31,691 bases of DNA from PALSA-555 sp035468285 (GTDB lineage Bacteria; Actinomycetota; Acidimicrobiia; IMCC26256; PALSA-555), in assembly GCA_035468285.1 (NCBI GenBank), contig DATISY010000062.1, forward strand, positions 1-31,691, read 5' to 3'. How positions within the stretch are numbered: the stretch's first letter is position 1; the number at the start of each line of letters is the position of its first letter. The position numbers and the translations under genes were made by a program. Positions 7,981 to 15,265 of this stretch are shown here, in pieces. Below the pieces are notes generated by a model. The model had not been told where the DNA came from. It did no database searches and worked only from the letters and a program-made list of their open reading frames with translations.

Positions 7981-8660
7981 CGGGTCGAGTGGAGCGCGAA
8001 CCAGGCGAGGTCGACGATACGCACCCGGGCCCACTCGTCGAGGGCGTCGACCGCTTGCTCCACGGCATGACGGACGCCGACGCCGCGCACGACGTAGAGC
8101 ACGGCGCCGTATTCGAGGGTGAGGTCGTCGACGATCGAACGGAGGCGGCGCGCCGCCTTCACGGTCAGCTCGACCTCGACCGCGGTGACGGTACCGTCGG
8201 CGGTGACGAACCGACCGTCCGCCACGTGGTCGTCGGCCGCGCGGCGCTGCCGGTAGAGGGTGGGCTCGCCAGCCCAGGCGCGTCCCCCGAGGCGCTCCAC
8301 TCCGAGGCGAACCAGCGAGACGGTGTGCTGATGGTCGAGACGCCCGACCGTCGGAGATCGGGGGCGCTGCCGGACGCCGACCACGCGGAGACCAGCTCGG
8401 GTGGGCCAGCAGAATGGCGGGCCGGTCGCCAGGATCCGGTCCCGTTCGATCAGGCCAGCGCGCCGCCACCGGTCGACGACCCGCCGGACCCGGTCCGCTG
8501 GCAGAGGCTCGTCGCCGCCGAGCAGCGCGCCGACGACGTCGAGACGCGTCACGCCTTGCTCTGCGACCCAGCGCAGCGCCCACCACTCCCGACGGTCCAG
8601 CGGACCCGGGACGGCACGGGCGGGCGCGGCGCGGCGCTCGACGGTCGCGGTGGGAGCCAC
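7977..8660 (-). CDS. Replication-relaxation (Replic_Relax) family protein
   Basis: A 227-residue soluble protein. The N-terminal half looks like a winged helix: LDRREWWALRWVAEQGV, then RVRRVVDRWRRAGLIERD and a Pro/Thr-rich wing. The second half holds HTVSLVRLGVERLGG, a strand-rich segment with TAVEVELTVKAARRLRSIV, and YGAVLYVV. This matches proteins annotated as 'protein involved in plasmid replication-relaxation' (PF13814), which occur on plasmids and integrative elements. The start is GTG without a strong SD, and the stop overlaps the ATPase start by 4 bp, so the two are probably made together. Its biochemical activity is not established. The family call comes from pattern memory, not a search. 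Confidence 0.72.
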   Translation of the reverse strand: MAPTATVERRAAPARAVPGPLDRREWWALRWVAEQGVTRLDVVGALLGGDEPLPADRVRRVVDRWRRAGLIERDRILATGPPFCWPTRAGLRVVGVRQRPRSPTVGRLDHQHTVSLVRLGVERLGGRAWAGEPTLYRQRRAADDHVADGRFVTADGTVTAVEVELTVKAARRLRSIVDDLTLEYGAVLYVVRGVGVRHAVEQAVDALDEWARVRIVDLAWFALHSTR

Positions 8661-8715
8661 GCCGGGAGAGACCCGTTCGAGCCGCGACCGTGATCGCCGA
8701 TCGGCCGGCGGACGC

Positions 8716-8749
8716 GGTCAAGGCCGCCCCCGTGAGGGCGGCCTTGACC
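8716..8749. terminator. Perfect 14-bp stem hairpin
   Basis: GGTCAAGGCCGCCC (8716-8729), loop CCGTGA, then GGGCGGCCTTGACC (8736-8749): fourteen pairs without mismatch. It lies between the pilin stop at 8811 and the Replic_Relax start at 8660, so it can end pilin transcription and separate the two units. No T-run follows on either strand, as is common for actinobacterial terminators. Confidence 0.75.
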
Positions 8750-8810
8750 GACTGCTAGCGGCGGCGGTCGGCTCGGGTGGTGACCCGGGTCGACCGCCCC
8801 TGTGGCGTGC

Positions 8811-9002
8811 TTACGAGCCTTGCGAGAGGTGGCTGCCAGCGTTGTTGAACTGGCTGTTCACCTGACCGCGGAGGAAGACCACCGCAGCGATGACCGCAAG
8901 GGCGATGAGCGCGACGAGCAGGATGTACTCAACCAGGTTGGCGCCCCGCTCATCCCGACCGAGCTTGGCCTGCAGCCAGCTCCGCATAACAAAGAGGTTC
9001 AT
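8811..9002 (-). CDS. Flp/Fap-type pilin subunit
   Basis: A 63-residue prepilin. A short basic leader (MNLFVMRSWLQAKLGRDERG) precedes GANLVEYILLVALIALAVIA, the class IVb signature: Gly at -1, Glu at +5 and a long hydrophobic helix, cut by a TadV-type peptidase at the Gly. The C-terminal tail is short and polar. The length and layout match Flp pilins (PF04964), which assemble into tight-adherence pili or pseudopili. No Tad ATPase, secretin or prepilin peptidase lies in the window, so the assembly genes must be elsewhere. GAAGGACGGGG about 10 bases before the ATG serves as SD. Confidence 0.88.
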   Translation of the reverse strand: MNLFVMRSWLQAKLGRDERGANLVEYILLVALIALAVIAAVVFLRGQVNSQFNNAGSHLSQGS

Positions 9003-9032
9003 TGTCTAGCCCCGTCCTTCCGATTGGATTCC

Positions 9033-9051
9033 AGGTCGTAGCCCACGACCT
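9033..9051 (-). promoter_or_regulatory. Hairpin in the pilin leader
   Basis: AGGTCGT, loop AGCCC, ACGACCT: seven pairs, about 30 bases upstream of the pilin ATG. It could stabilise or control the pilin mRNA. Further upstream on the minus strand TCAAGG, a 14-base gap and GCCGTTAA (about 9104-9077) loosely resemble a FliA/WhiG-type promoter, but the match and spacing are imperfect. Confidence 0.35.
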
Positions 9052-9249
9052 CCCGGAAGCCCGTTTCCCGAGACCTGTTAACGGCAGCGTCTCCCCCGAC
9101 CTTGAGGCCCGTTCGTACCTTTAGTCAGCAGGCCGGGGGGCCGATCACGCCTTCGTGAGGGGCACTCCCAGCGGGCCGATCGTCCTCGGTCCCCCACTCC
9201 TCCACGCTCGGCCCGGCACGGGTCGACCCTCCGGGGTTCGGACAAGGCG

Positions 9250-10893
9250 ATGGGCCAGATCCCGACCGTAGAGCTGCTCGGGGCACGCCCCGGGAGCGCC
9301 CCGCAAGATCCCCGGGACCGCCGCGCCGACCGGCCCACCGGCACCGACGCCGCCGGGCCGGTCCGCGGGACGGCGCGCGGGTCGGGCCGCCCGCTCCTTC
9401 TCGCGGTCCTCGCGGTCGCGGTCACGCTTCTCGGTGTCGCGTTGGCGCGCCACGCCATGTGGTTCGACGAGCTCCAGGCCTGGAACATCGCCCGGGCCAG
9501 CCGCTCGATCCCGGACCTCTTCCACCATCTCCGCTACGAGGGCCATCCCGCGGCCTGGTACCTCGCCCTGTACGCGCTGACCCGTGTGACGGGCGACCCG
9601 CGGGCCATGCAGGCCGTCGAGCTGCTGATCGTTGCAGGCACCTACGCGGTCATCCTCTTCGCGTCGCCGTTCTCGAAGCCGGTCCGCGTCGCGCTGCTTG
9701 CCGGTTACACCATCAGCTTCGAGTACGGCGTGATCACCCGCGCGTACGGGTTGGGTGTCCTCGGTCTCGTCGCGACGTTGGCGCTCCTCGGGCGGTCCCG
9801 ACCCCGATGGCGGTGGGCGCTCGTCCCGGCGGTCGTGCTCGCGTGGACGAATCTGGCGGGCGCGGTCGTGGCCGTGTCCCTGGCCGCTGCCGTCACCGGC
9901 CGCCACGCCCGGGCAAGCCGGACGACGGGGCCGGACCGGGACCAGCGGTGGTTCGCGGGCGGCACCGTGGTCGCCGCCGTCGGGGCCGCGATCACGTGCG
10001 TGCCCCCGGCGGACTTCCACGCGTTCACGCCGAGCGTCAACAGCGGCGCGACAACTGGATGGAACCGGCTGCTCACCGCGGCGGCGGGAACGTGGCGGGG
10101 CCTGCTCCCCGTCCCCGCGCGGCTCGGGGGGTGGAACTCGCAGTTCCTCGACCGTCTCCCCGCGGCCGCGTGGGTCGAAGCAGCCCTCTCAGTCGTCGTG
10201 GTCGTGGTCGTCGCCGGCGCGCTGCGCCGATCCGGCATCGCCTGGCGGCTCTGGCTCCTCGGCTCCGGTGGCGTCTTCGTCTTCTTCGCGGTGGCGGTGC
10301 TGCCTGACCAGAGCCGGTACGCGGTCACGGTCTTCCTCGTGTTCCTCGGCGCCGCCTGGTGGGCCGTCGCTCCCCCCGGCGGCGCCGACCCCGCGCCAGG
10401 AGCGGAGGCGCCCAGGCGGGTGTCGCCGATGGTGCGGCAGGTGATCGCCGTCGTCGTCGCGGCGCAGGTCGTCGCCCTGCTCGCGGTGTACCCGTCACAG
10501 GCGACACACCGGTTCGCGCCCAACCAGGCGGTGGCCGACGCGGTCCGCACCGCGGGACTGCAGTCGCGCGTGGTGTCCGGCGAGGACTTCGATGCCACCA
10601 GCGCCGGCGCGTACCTCGATCAGCCCGTCTACTCGGTGGCACGGCACGCGTGGATCCGGTACTTCGTCCACGACGACCGCGAGGCCCGCGGCTACCAGCA
10701 TCTCGGTCTCACCGCGGTGCTCTGCGCGGCGCGGGGCCTCGCCCGGGCGGCACGCCACGACACCGCCGTCATCACCCAGGCCCAGCTCGTCCGGCTCGGA
10801 CCCGGCGTCAACCCCGTCGCGACCGTGGACGCGGTGACCGTCCTCCGGGTCCGCGGTGACGCCGTGCTCCCTCGCTGCAGCATCACGCGGTGA
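9250..10893 (+). CDS. GT-C type polytopic membrane glycosyltransferase
   Basis: A 547-residue protein with about nine or ten hydrophobic segments. After the first membrane helix comes HAMWFDELQAWNIARAS (about residues 68-84), whose Asp-Glu pair matches the catalytic DE of GT-C enzymes (ArnT/PMT/GT39-like). EGHPAAWYL follows in the first external loop, as in that group. The C-terminal 150 residues look like an extracytoplasmic domain. Such enzymes move sugars from polyprenyl-phosphate donors to envelope glycans, lipids or proteins; the acceptor here is unknown. ATG at 9250 is preceded by AAGG. The first about 45 residues are disordered and charged. It stands alone, divergent from the pilin gene. 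Confidence 0.78.
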   Translation: MGQIPTVELLGARPGSAPQDPRDRRADRPTGTDAAGPVRGTARGSGRPLLLAVLAVAVTLLGVALARHAMWFDELQAWNIARASRSIPDLFHHLRYEGHPAAWYLALYALTRVTGDPRAMQAVELLIVAGTYAVILFASPFSKPVRVALLAGYTISFEYGVITRAYGLGVLGLVATLALLGRSRPRWRWALVPAVVLAWTNLAGAVVAVSLAAAVTGRHARASRTTGPDRDQRWFAGGTVVAAVGAAITCVPPADFHAFTPSVNSGATTGWNRLLTAAAGTWRGLLPVPARLGGWNSQFLDRLPAAAWVEAALSVVVVVVVAGALRRSGIAWRLWLLGSGGVFVFFAVAVLPDQSRYAVTVFLVFLGAAWWAVAPPGGADPAPGAEAPRRVSPMVRQVIAVVVAAQVVALLAVYPSQATHRFAPNQAVADAVRTAGLQSRVVSGEDFDATSAGAYLDQPVYSVARHAWIRYFVHDDREARGYQHLGLTAVLCAARGLARAARHDTAVITQAQLVRLGPGVNPVATVDAVTVLRVRGDAVLPRCSITR

Positions 10894-11197
10894 CCGGGCC
10901 CTCCCGGGACTGAAGCCACAGCGCGGCGCGCCGGCCGCCGAGGCCTCCTCGAGGGTTCGCCCCGTCGCACGGCGCCGCATGTCCGACCCGAGGGGCCGAT
11001 GGACCACCCGGTGACCGGCACCGTCCTCCCGGTGCTCGAGATGAAGGTCGACGCTGGCCAAGGGGTCGTCACCGGATCCGGCAAGCTGTCCTGGACGACC
11101 TCGTCGATCGAGGGTGCTGCACGGTGGTCATCGGCCTTAATCGACGCCTAACAGGAAACGGACAGGTCGGGCGCGCGGGCCGGGCAGACTCAGCGCC
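10894..11197. other. Gap between glycosyltransferase and phosphoesterase genes
   Basis: This 304-base stretch holds only the AIM24 fragment described separately. CCGGG-CCCT-CCCGG just after the glycosyltransferase stop is a weak five-pair hairpin that may end its transcript. TTAATCGACGCCTAACAGG near 11137-11155 is AT-richer than its surroundings and may carry the promoter of the phosphoesterase gene. Confidence 0.3.
10999..11151 (+). pseudogene. N-terminal fragment of an AIM24-family protein
   Basis: An open frame of 50 codons with an SD-like GAGGGG just before its ATG. It starts MDHPVTGTVLPVLEMKVDAG and continues to VTGSGKLSWTTSSIE. The order 'G-x-x-LPVLEM-x-LDAGQ-x-V...SG-x-LSW-T-SI' is that of the first strand hairpins of AIM24 family proteins, which normally exceed 200 residues. 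The last dozen residues (GAARWSSALIDA) no longer fit and a TAA closes the frame. I read it as a truncated remnant; a short expressed peptide cannot be excluded because the ribosome site looks intact. Confidence 0.55.
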
Positions 11198-12706
11198 ATG
11201 AGCACACTTCGATTCCAGTCCCGTCGCCGGACACGCACCTGGGTCGCGGTGTCCGCCCTCGCCGTCTCCGCCGTCGCCGCGGGCACGCTCGTCGCGGCGC
11301 AGGACTCGACGGCGTCGGCCGCCTCCTCCGGGAGCGGCATCCACAAGATCAAGCACGTCATCGTGATCATGCAAGAGAACCGGTCGTTCGACAGCTACTT
11401 CGGGACCTACCCGGGCGCGGACGGACTCTCGTCCCAGAACGGTGCCCCCGCCGCATGCGTGCCCGACCAGCAGACCGGACAGTGCGTGGCGCCCTTCGCT
11501 GATCACTCCGACGTGAACGGCGGCGGCCCCCACAGCGCCTCCAACGCGACCGCCGACATCAACGGCGGCCAGATGAACGGGTTCATCAACCAGGCGCTCG
11601 GAGCCAAACGCGGCTGCCTCGACGTCACCAACCCGGCCTGCACCAACTCGACCACGCCCGACGTGATGGGATACCACACCCAGAGCGACATCCCGAACTA
11701 CTGGTCGTACGCCAACAACTACGTCCTCCACGACCACATGTTCGAGCCGAACGCGTCCTGGAGCCTGCCTGAGCACCTCTTCCAGGTCTCGGAGTGGTCG
11801 GCGCACTGCACCCAGCACGACAACCCGTCGAGCTGCGCGAACGCGCTCCAGAGCCCGGGCCTCCCCCCGGACGTGGGGGGCCGCCGCGCCGGCGCAGCCG
11901 CCCGACCCAACCCGATCTACGCGTGGACCGACATGACGTACCTGCTCCACAAGAACAAGGTCTCCTGGGGCTACTACGTCGTGAACGGAACCGAGCCTGA
12001 CTGCGAGAACGACGCTGCGGTCTCCTGCGCCCCAGTCCGCCAGAACGCCACGACCCCCGGGATCTGGAACCCGCTCCCGTACTTCGACACGGTCCGCGCC
12101 GACGGGCAGCTCGGCAACATCCAATCCGTGGCGAACTACTACACGGCCGCCAAGACCGGGCACCTGCCCGCCGTCACCTGGGTCGCGCCGTCCGGCGCGG
12201 TGAGCGAGCACCCGCCCGCCACCGTCAGCGCCGGGCAGTCCTACGTCACGAGCCTCATCAACGCGGCGATGCACGGCCCGGATTGGAACTCCACGGCGAT
12301 CTTCCTCTCGTGGGACGACTGGGGCGGCTTCTACGACCACGTCGCCCCCCCCACCGTCGACCAGAACGGGTACGGCCTCCGCGTCCCGTCGATGGTCATC
12401 AGCCCGTACGCCAAGCGCGGCTACGTCGACCACCAGACCCTGTCCTTCGACGCCTTCGACAAGTTCATCGAGGACGACTTCCTCCACGGCCAGCGGCTCG
12501 ACCCCCGCACCGACGGACGCCCCGACCCGCGTCCCACCGTGCGCGAGAACGTGAAGATCCTCGGAGACCTGACCAGCGACTTCGACTTCAACCAGAATCC
12601 CCGTGACCCGACGGTCCTGCCCGTGCACCCGACCACCACCCTCACCGGCACCCCCCAACGCCGAGGCGCTGCGCCCAGCCCCACCGGCGCCGAGACCGAC
12701 GGCTGA
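11198..12706 (+). CDS. Secreted phosphoesterase, phospholipase C / acid phosphatase family
   Basis: A 502-residue protein with a Sec-type signal peptide (RRRTRTWVAVSALAVSAVAA, then SASAAS). The mature part opens with HVIVIMQENRSFDSYFGTYP, the hallmark of the bacterial phosphoesterase family (PF04185), where the Glu-Asn pair belongs to the metal site. Further hallmarks are WDDWGGFYDHVAPP near residue 370 and VPSMVISPYAKRGYVDH near 398. It should hydrolyse phosphate esters, such as phospholipids or phosphorylated substrates, outside the cell. Full length seems present. No strong SD is seen. A twin-Arg is not obvious, so Sec rather than Tat export is likely. Exact substrate is unknown. Confidence 0.9.
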   Translation: MSTLRFQSRRRTRTWVAVSALAVSAVAAGTLVAAQDSTASAASSGSGIHKIKHVIVIMQENRSFDSYFGTYPGADGLSSQNGAPAACVPDQQTGQCVAPFADHSDVNGGGPHSASNATADINGGQMNGFINQALGAKRGCLDVTNPACTNSTTPDVMGYHTQSDIPNYWSYANNYVLHDHMFEPNASWSLPEHLFQVSEWSAHCTQHDNPSSCANALQSPGLPPDVGGRRAGAAARPNPIYAWTDMTYLLHKNKVSWGYYVVNGTEPDCENDAAVSCAPVRQNATTPGIWNPLPYFDTVRADGQLGNIQSVANYYTAAKTGHLPAVTWVAPSGAVSEHPPATVSAGQSYVTSLINAAMHGPDWNSTAIFLSWDDWGGFYDHVAPPTVDQNGYGLRVPSMVISPYAKRGYVDHQTLSFDAFDKFIEDDFLHGQRLDPRTDGRPDPRPTVRENVKILGDLTSDFDFNQNPRDPTVLPVHPTTTLTGTPQRRGAAPSPTGAETDG

Positions 12707-12785
12707 CCGCCTCGGAAACCGGGTGCGCCGATCAACCCGTCCCCGGCACGGCCGATAACTAGAGTCAGACCGAAGGCCGATCGGG

Positions 12786-13916
12786 ATGGCCCCCCTATCC
12801 CGACAGATCGGACAGGTGATGCGGTCCGACCGCGACTCACCAACGCGCCCGCCGTCCCGCCGCGCTCGGGGCGCGCGGTCGCTGCGCCTCGGCGCCGTGC
12901 TGGTCCTCGGCGGCGCGGTCGCGCTGGCCGGCTGCCTTCCACCGCCCCCGCCCCCGCCGCTGTACACCCCCAGCCGCTCCCTGTACGCACCCGACTTCCC
13001 CGACCCGGCGATCGCCGCCGCCGCCGGTCACTACTACGCGTTCTCGACCAACTCGATCTACGGCACCCTCGACTGGCCGATCGTCCCCACCGCCACCGCG
13101 ACCGCGTTGAGCACCTGGACGCGTGGCGTCCCGACCGACGCGCTCGCCCGCCGGCCCGCCTGGCAGGTCCAGACGCCGCTGCTCGAGAAGAACTGGGCGC
13201 CGGCCGTCCATCAGTTCGGCGCCACCTGGGTGCTGTACTTCGCCGCCCCCGCGTACACCGGCGAGCAGTGCATCGGCGTCGCCACCGCCGCGGTGCCCCA
13301 GGGCCCCTACCAGCCGGTCGATGCCGGGCCGATCGTGTGCGACTACGGCGCCGGCGGGTCGATCGACCCGTCCGTGGTCGTCGACACGAGCAACCAGGCT
13401 TGGCTGCTGTGGAAGACCGACGGCAACTGCTGCCAGCTGCCAACACCCGTCAAGTCCCAGCCGCTCGCACCCGACGGGCTCACCGTCGCGTCGGGCACCA
13501 CGCCCCACACGATCCTCAACCAGGACCAGGCTTGGGAGGACGGCAGCAACGGGGGGCAGCAGCCGTGGAAGCGGCTCGTCGAAGGACCCGCGATGGTCCA
13601 GCAGGGCGGCGTGTACTGGCTCTTCTACTCCGCGAACTGGTGGGACAGCTCCAACTACGCGGTCGGGTACGCGCGCTGCACGTCTCCCGCAGGTCCGTGC
13701 GTCAAGCCTCGCAACGGTCCGCTCGTCGGGTCCGGTCCATTCGGTGCCGGTCCGGGCGGTCCGGACACGTTCACCGACACGGGCGGCCAGCTCTGGCTCG
13801 TGTATCACGCGTGGGATCCCGCGGCGGTCGGCACCGCCGCGAACGGGCGACGCACCCTGCGGTTGAACCGCCTCGGCGTCGCCGGTGCCGGGCCGATCCT
13901 GGGGGCCGGCCCGTGA
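12786..13916 (+). CDS. GH43-like five-bladed propeller lipoprotein
   Basis: A 376-residue lipoprotein. A basic N terminus and hydrophobic core end in the lipobox VALAGC (Cys 50), followed by a run of prolines. The domain then carries the three acids expected of GH43-type arabinanase/xylosidase folds: Asp 73 in PDFPDPAIA, Asp 194 in GSIDPSVV, and Glu 266 in LVEGPAMV. WLLFYS-type strands (VYWLFYSANWW) fit the propeller. It probably cleaves or binds arabinose- or xylose-containing polymers at the cell surface. The start is uncertain: ATG at 12786 has GAAGG ten bases before it, and an ATG at 12819 also works. Its stop overlaps the next gene (GTGA). Confidence 0.82.
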   Translation: MAPLSRQIGQVMRSDRDSPTRPPSRRARGARSLRLGAVLVLGGAVALAGCLPPPPPPPLYTPSRSLYAPDFPDPAIAAAAGHYYAFSTNSIYGTLDWPIVPTATATALSTWTRGVPTDALARRPAWQVQTPLLEKNWAPAVHQFGATWVLYFAAPAYTGEQCIGVATAAVPQGPYQPVDAGPIVCDYGAGGSIDPSVVVDTSNQAWLLWKTDGNCCQLPTPVKSQPLAPDGLTVASGTTPHTILNQDQAWEDGSNGGQQPWKRLVEGPAMVQQGGVYWLFYSANWWDSSNYAVGYARCTSPAGPCVKPRNGPLVGSGPFGAGPGGPDTFTDTGGQLWLVYHAWDPAAVGTAANGRRTLRLNRLGVAGAGPILGAGP

Positions 13917-15070
13917 CCCGCCGCCGAGTCCTGATCGGCGTTGCGGTTCTCACCGCCGTCGCCGCCTTCGCCGTCCCGGCCCTCCTCGAGGGTCAGGGGG
14001 GCGGTCACCGGTCGGTCGTCGCCGCGCCGTCGGACGCGAACACCGCGCCGACCGGCTGCGCCGCCGGGACACCCGCCGGGCCGCCACCCGCCGCGCCCGT
14101 CGCGCCCGCGGCGCATGTCACCGTGCCCGGCGCCGCGGCCATCGACACCAAAGGGCTCGTCCCCGGCGCGGTCACCGAGACGAGCGACGGGGCCACCTGG
14201 GCCATCGTCCGCGACCCGAACGCGAACCCGCCGGGCGGGATGATCGCCCGTGTCGACCCCGCCGGCCGCGCGCTCACCGAGATCATCCCTGTCGTGACCG
14301 GCTGCACCGTCACCGCGATCACGGGACACGGCACGAGCGTGTGGGTCGCGACCTGCAACCCCGCGGCGACCGGCGACACGCCCGGTGGCGCGGAGCTCGT
14401 CCGCGTCGACGCCCCCGGCCAGATCGGCGTCCGCGTCCCGCTGCCCGCCCCGTGCCTCGACGCGCTCGCCGCCGGTGCCACGACGGTGTGGGCGACCAGC
14501 GCGGCCCGCAGCGCGACCGCGCCCCGCCTGTTCCGACTCGACGTCACCACCGGCCGGGCCGACCCGGTCACGGTCGGTCCCGGGGAGCAGGTGACCGGCC
14601 TCGCGACGGTCGGCGACGACCTCTGGTCGAGCCGCGCCATGCCCGGCGGGTCTCGCCTCGTCCGCGTCGACGGTCACACGGGCGCGGTGACCGCCTCGGT
14701 CCCGACCAGCGCGGTGCGGCTCCTCGGCCTCGCCGGGCACACCCTCTGGACCGAGGACGACCAGCACGCCACCCTCGCCGGGTACGACGCCCAAACCGGC
14801 GCGCCCGGTGGGGCGGTCCCGGTCCCGAACCTCCAGGCCGCCGCCGTCGACACGAGCGGTGTCTGGTACGAGCAGGCCAGCACCGCGTCCCTGCAGATCA
14901 CCATCGGGAAGCTGACCGGCGCGCTTCCCACCCCGACCGTCACGTTCACCGGCGCCGGACCCGACCGGACCGGGCTCCCCTTCCTCGGCACCCTCACCGC
15001 CACCGGCAGCGGCGCCTGGCTCGCCAACCAGGACCACCTCTTCCTCATCGGAGCCCCACCCGGCCCCTGA
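13913..15070 (+). CDS. Secreted YncE/Vgb-like beta-propeller protein
   Basis: A 385-residue protein beginning at a GTG that overlaps the stop of the GH43-like gene by 4 bp. The signal anchor is TRRRVLIGVAVLTAVAAFAV, followed by an Ala/Pro-rich linker (about residues 40-75). Then come repeats of the type DG-x-TWAIVR, GTSVWVATC, TTVWATSA, DDLWSSRA, HTLWTEDD and SGVWYEQ, spaced about 45-50 residues apart, each followed by a basic-acidic V-x-R-V-D strand (ARVDP, VRVDA, FRLDV, VRVDG). This is the blade pattern of YncE/virginiamycin-lyase-like propellers. No catalytic residues are evident. Coupling to the GH43-like lipoprotein suggests a shared surface role. Confidence 0.75.
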   Translation: MTRRRVLIGVAVLTAVAAFAVPALLEGQGGGHRSVVAAPSDANTAPTGCAAGTPAGPPPAAPVAPAAHVTVPGAAAIDTKGLVPGAVTETSDGATWAIVRDPNANPPGGMIARVDPAGRALTEIIPVVTGCTVTAITGHGTSVWVATCNPAATGDTPGGAELVRVDAPGQIGVRVPLPAPCLDALAAGATTVWATSAARSATAPRLFRLDVTTGRADPVTVGPGEQVTGLATVGDDLWSSRAMPGGSRLVRVDGHTGAVTASVPTSAVRLLGLAGHTLWTEDDQHATLAGYDAQTGAPGGAVPVPNLQAAAVDTSGVWYEQASTASLQITIGKLTGALPTPTVTFTGAGPDRTGLPFLGTLTATGSGAWLANQDHLFLIGAPPGP

Positions 15071-15128
15071 CCTCCCGGGTCCTGCGCTCCCAGCACGGCA
15101 TGGGACCGTTCGACCTAGCCCTCACCGA

Positions 15129-15200
15129 TTCAGGCACCAGCTGACGGCACAACGCCGCCGCGTCCAACAACTCCCGATCAGGATCGCTCTTGCCCTGCAT
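15129..15200 (-). mobile_element. 5' remnant of an IS1182-type transposase gene
   Basis: On the minus strand, from an ATG at 15200, 24 codons read MQGKSDPDRELLDAAALCRQ followed by LVPE. This is the conserved N terminus I associate with IS1182-family transposases in actinobacteria (MQGK-x-DP-x-RELLDAAAL...LVPEGSVYAFLAEHR). After LVPE the similarity stops abruptly and the frame runs into unrelated sequence. About 65 bases of possible left-end sequence lie at 15201-15265, up to the modC stop. The element is thus cut, leaving only its start. Confidence 0.55.
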
Positions 15201-15265
15201 CCCCACAATCTGAAGGACTCACAACCCAATCGCGAACATCACCAGACGATTGGTTCAACGGTGTC

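Noticed and set aside
6499..8070. 523-codon plus-strand frame opposite the ATPase
   Set aside because: Shadow of the opposite gene; composition dominated by Gly, Arg, Asp and Val with no motif.
7981..8721. N-terminal extension of the TraG/FtsK-like ATPase to 810 residues
   Set aside because: The extra 247 residues are Arg/Pro low-complexity and lie over the Replic_Relax gene in another frame. A GTG at 7980 gives a normal start with GTGA overlap.
11069..12967. 632-codon minus-strand frame opposite the phosphoesterase
   Set aside because: Val/Gly/Arg-rich shadow; the plus strand has a signal peptide and phosphoesterase family motifs.
13268..13912. Upstream extension of the secreted propeller protein
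   Set aside because: It lies inside the GH43-like gene in another frame and is Arg-rich; the signal peptide begins at the GTG at 13913.
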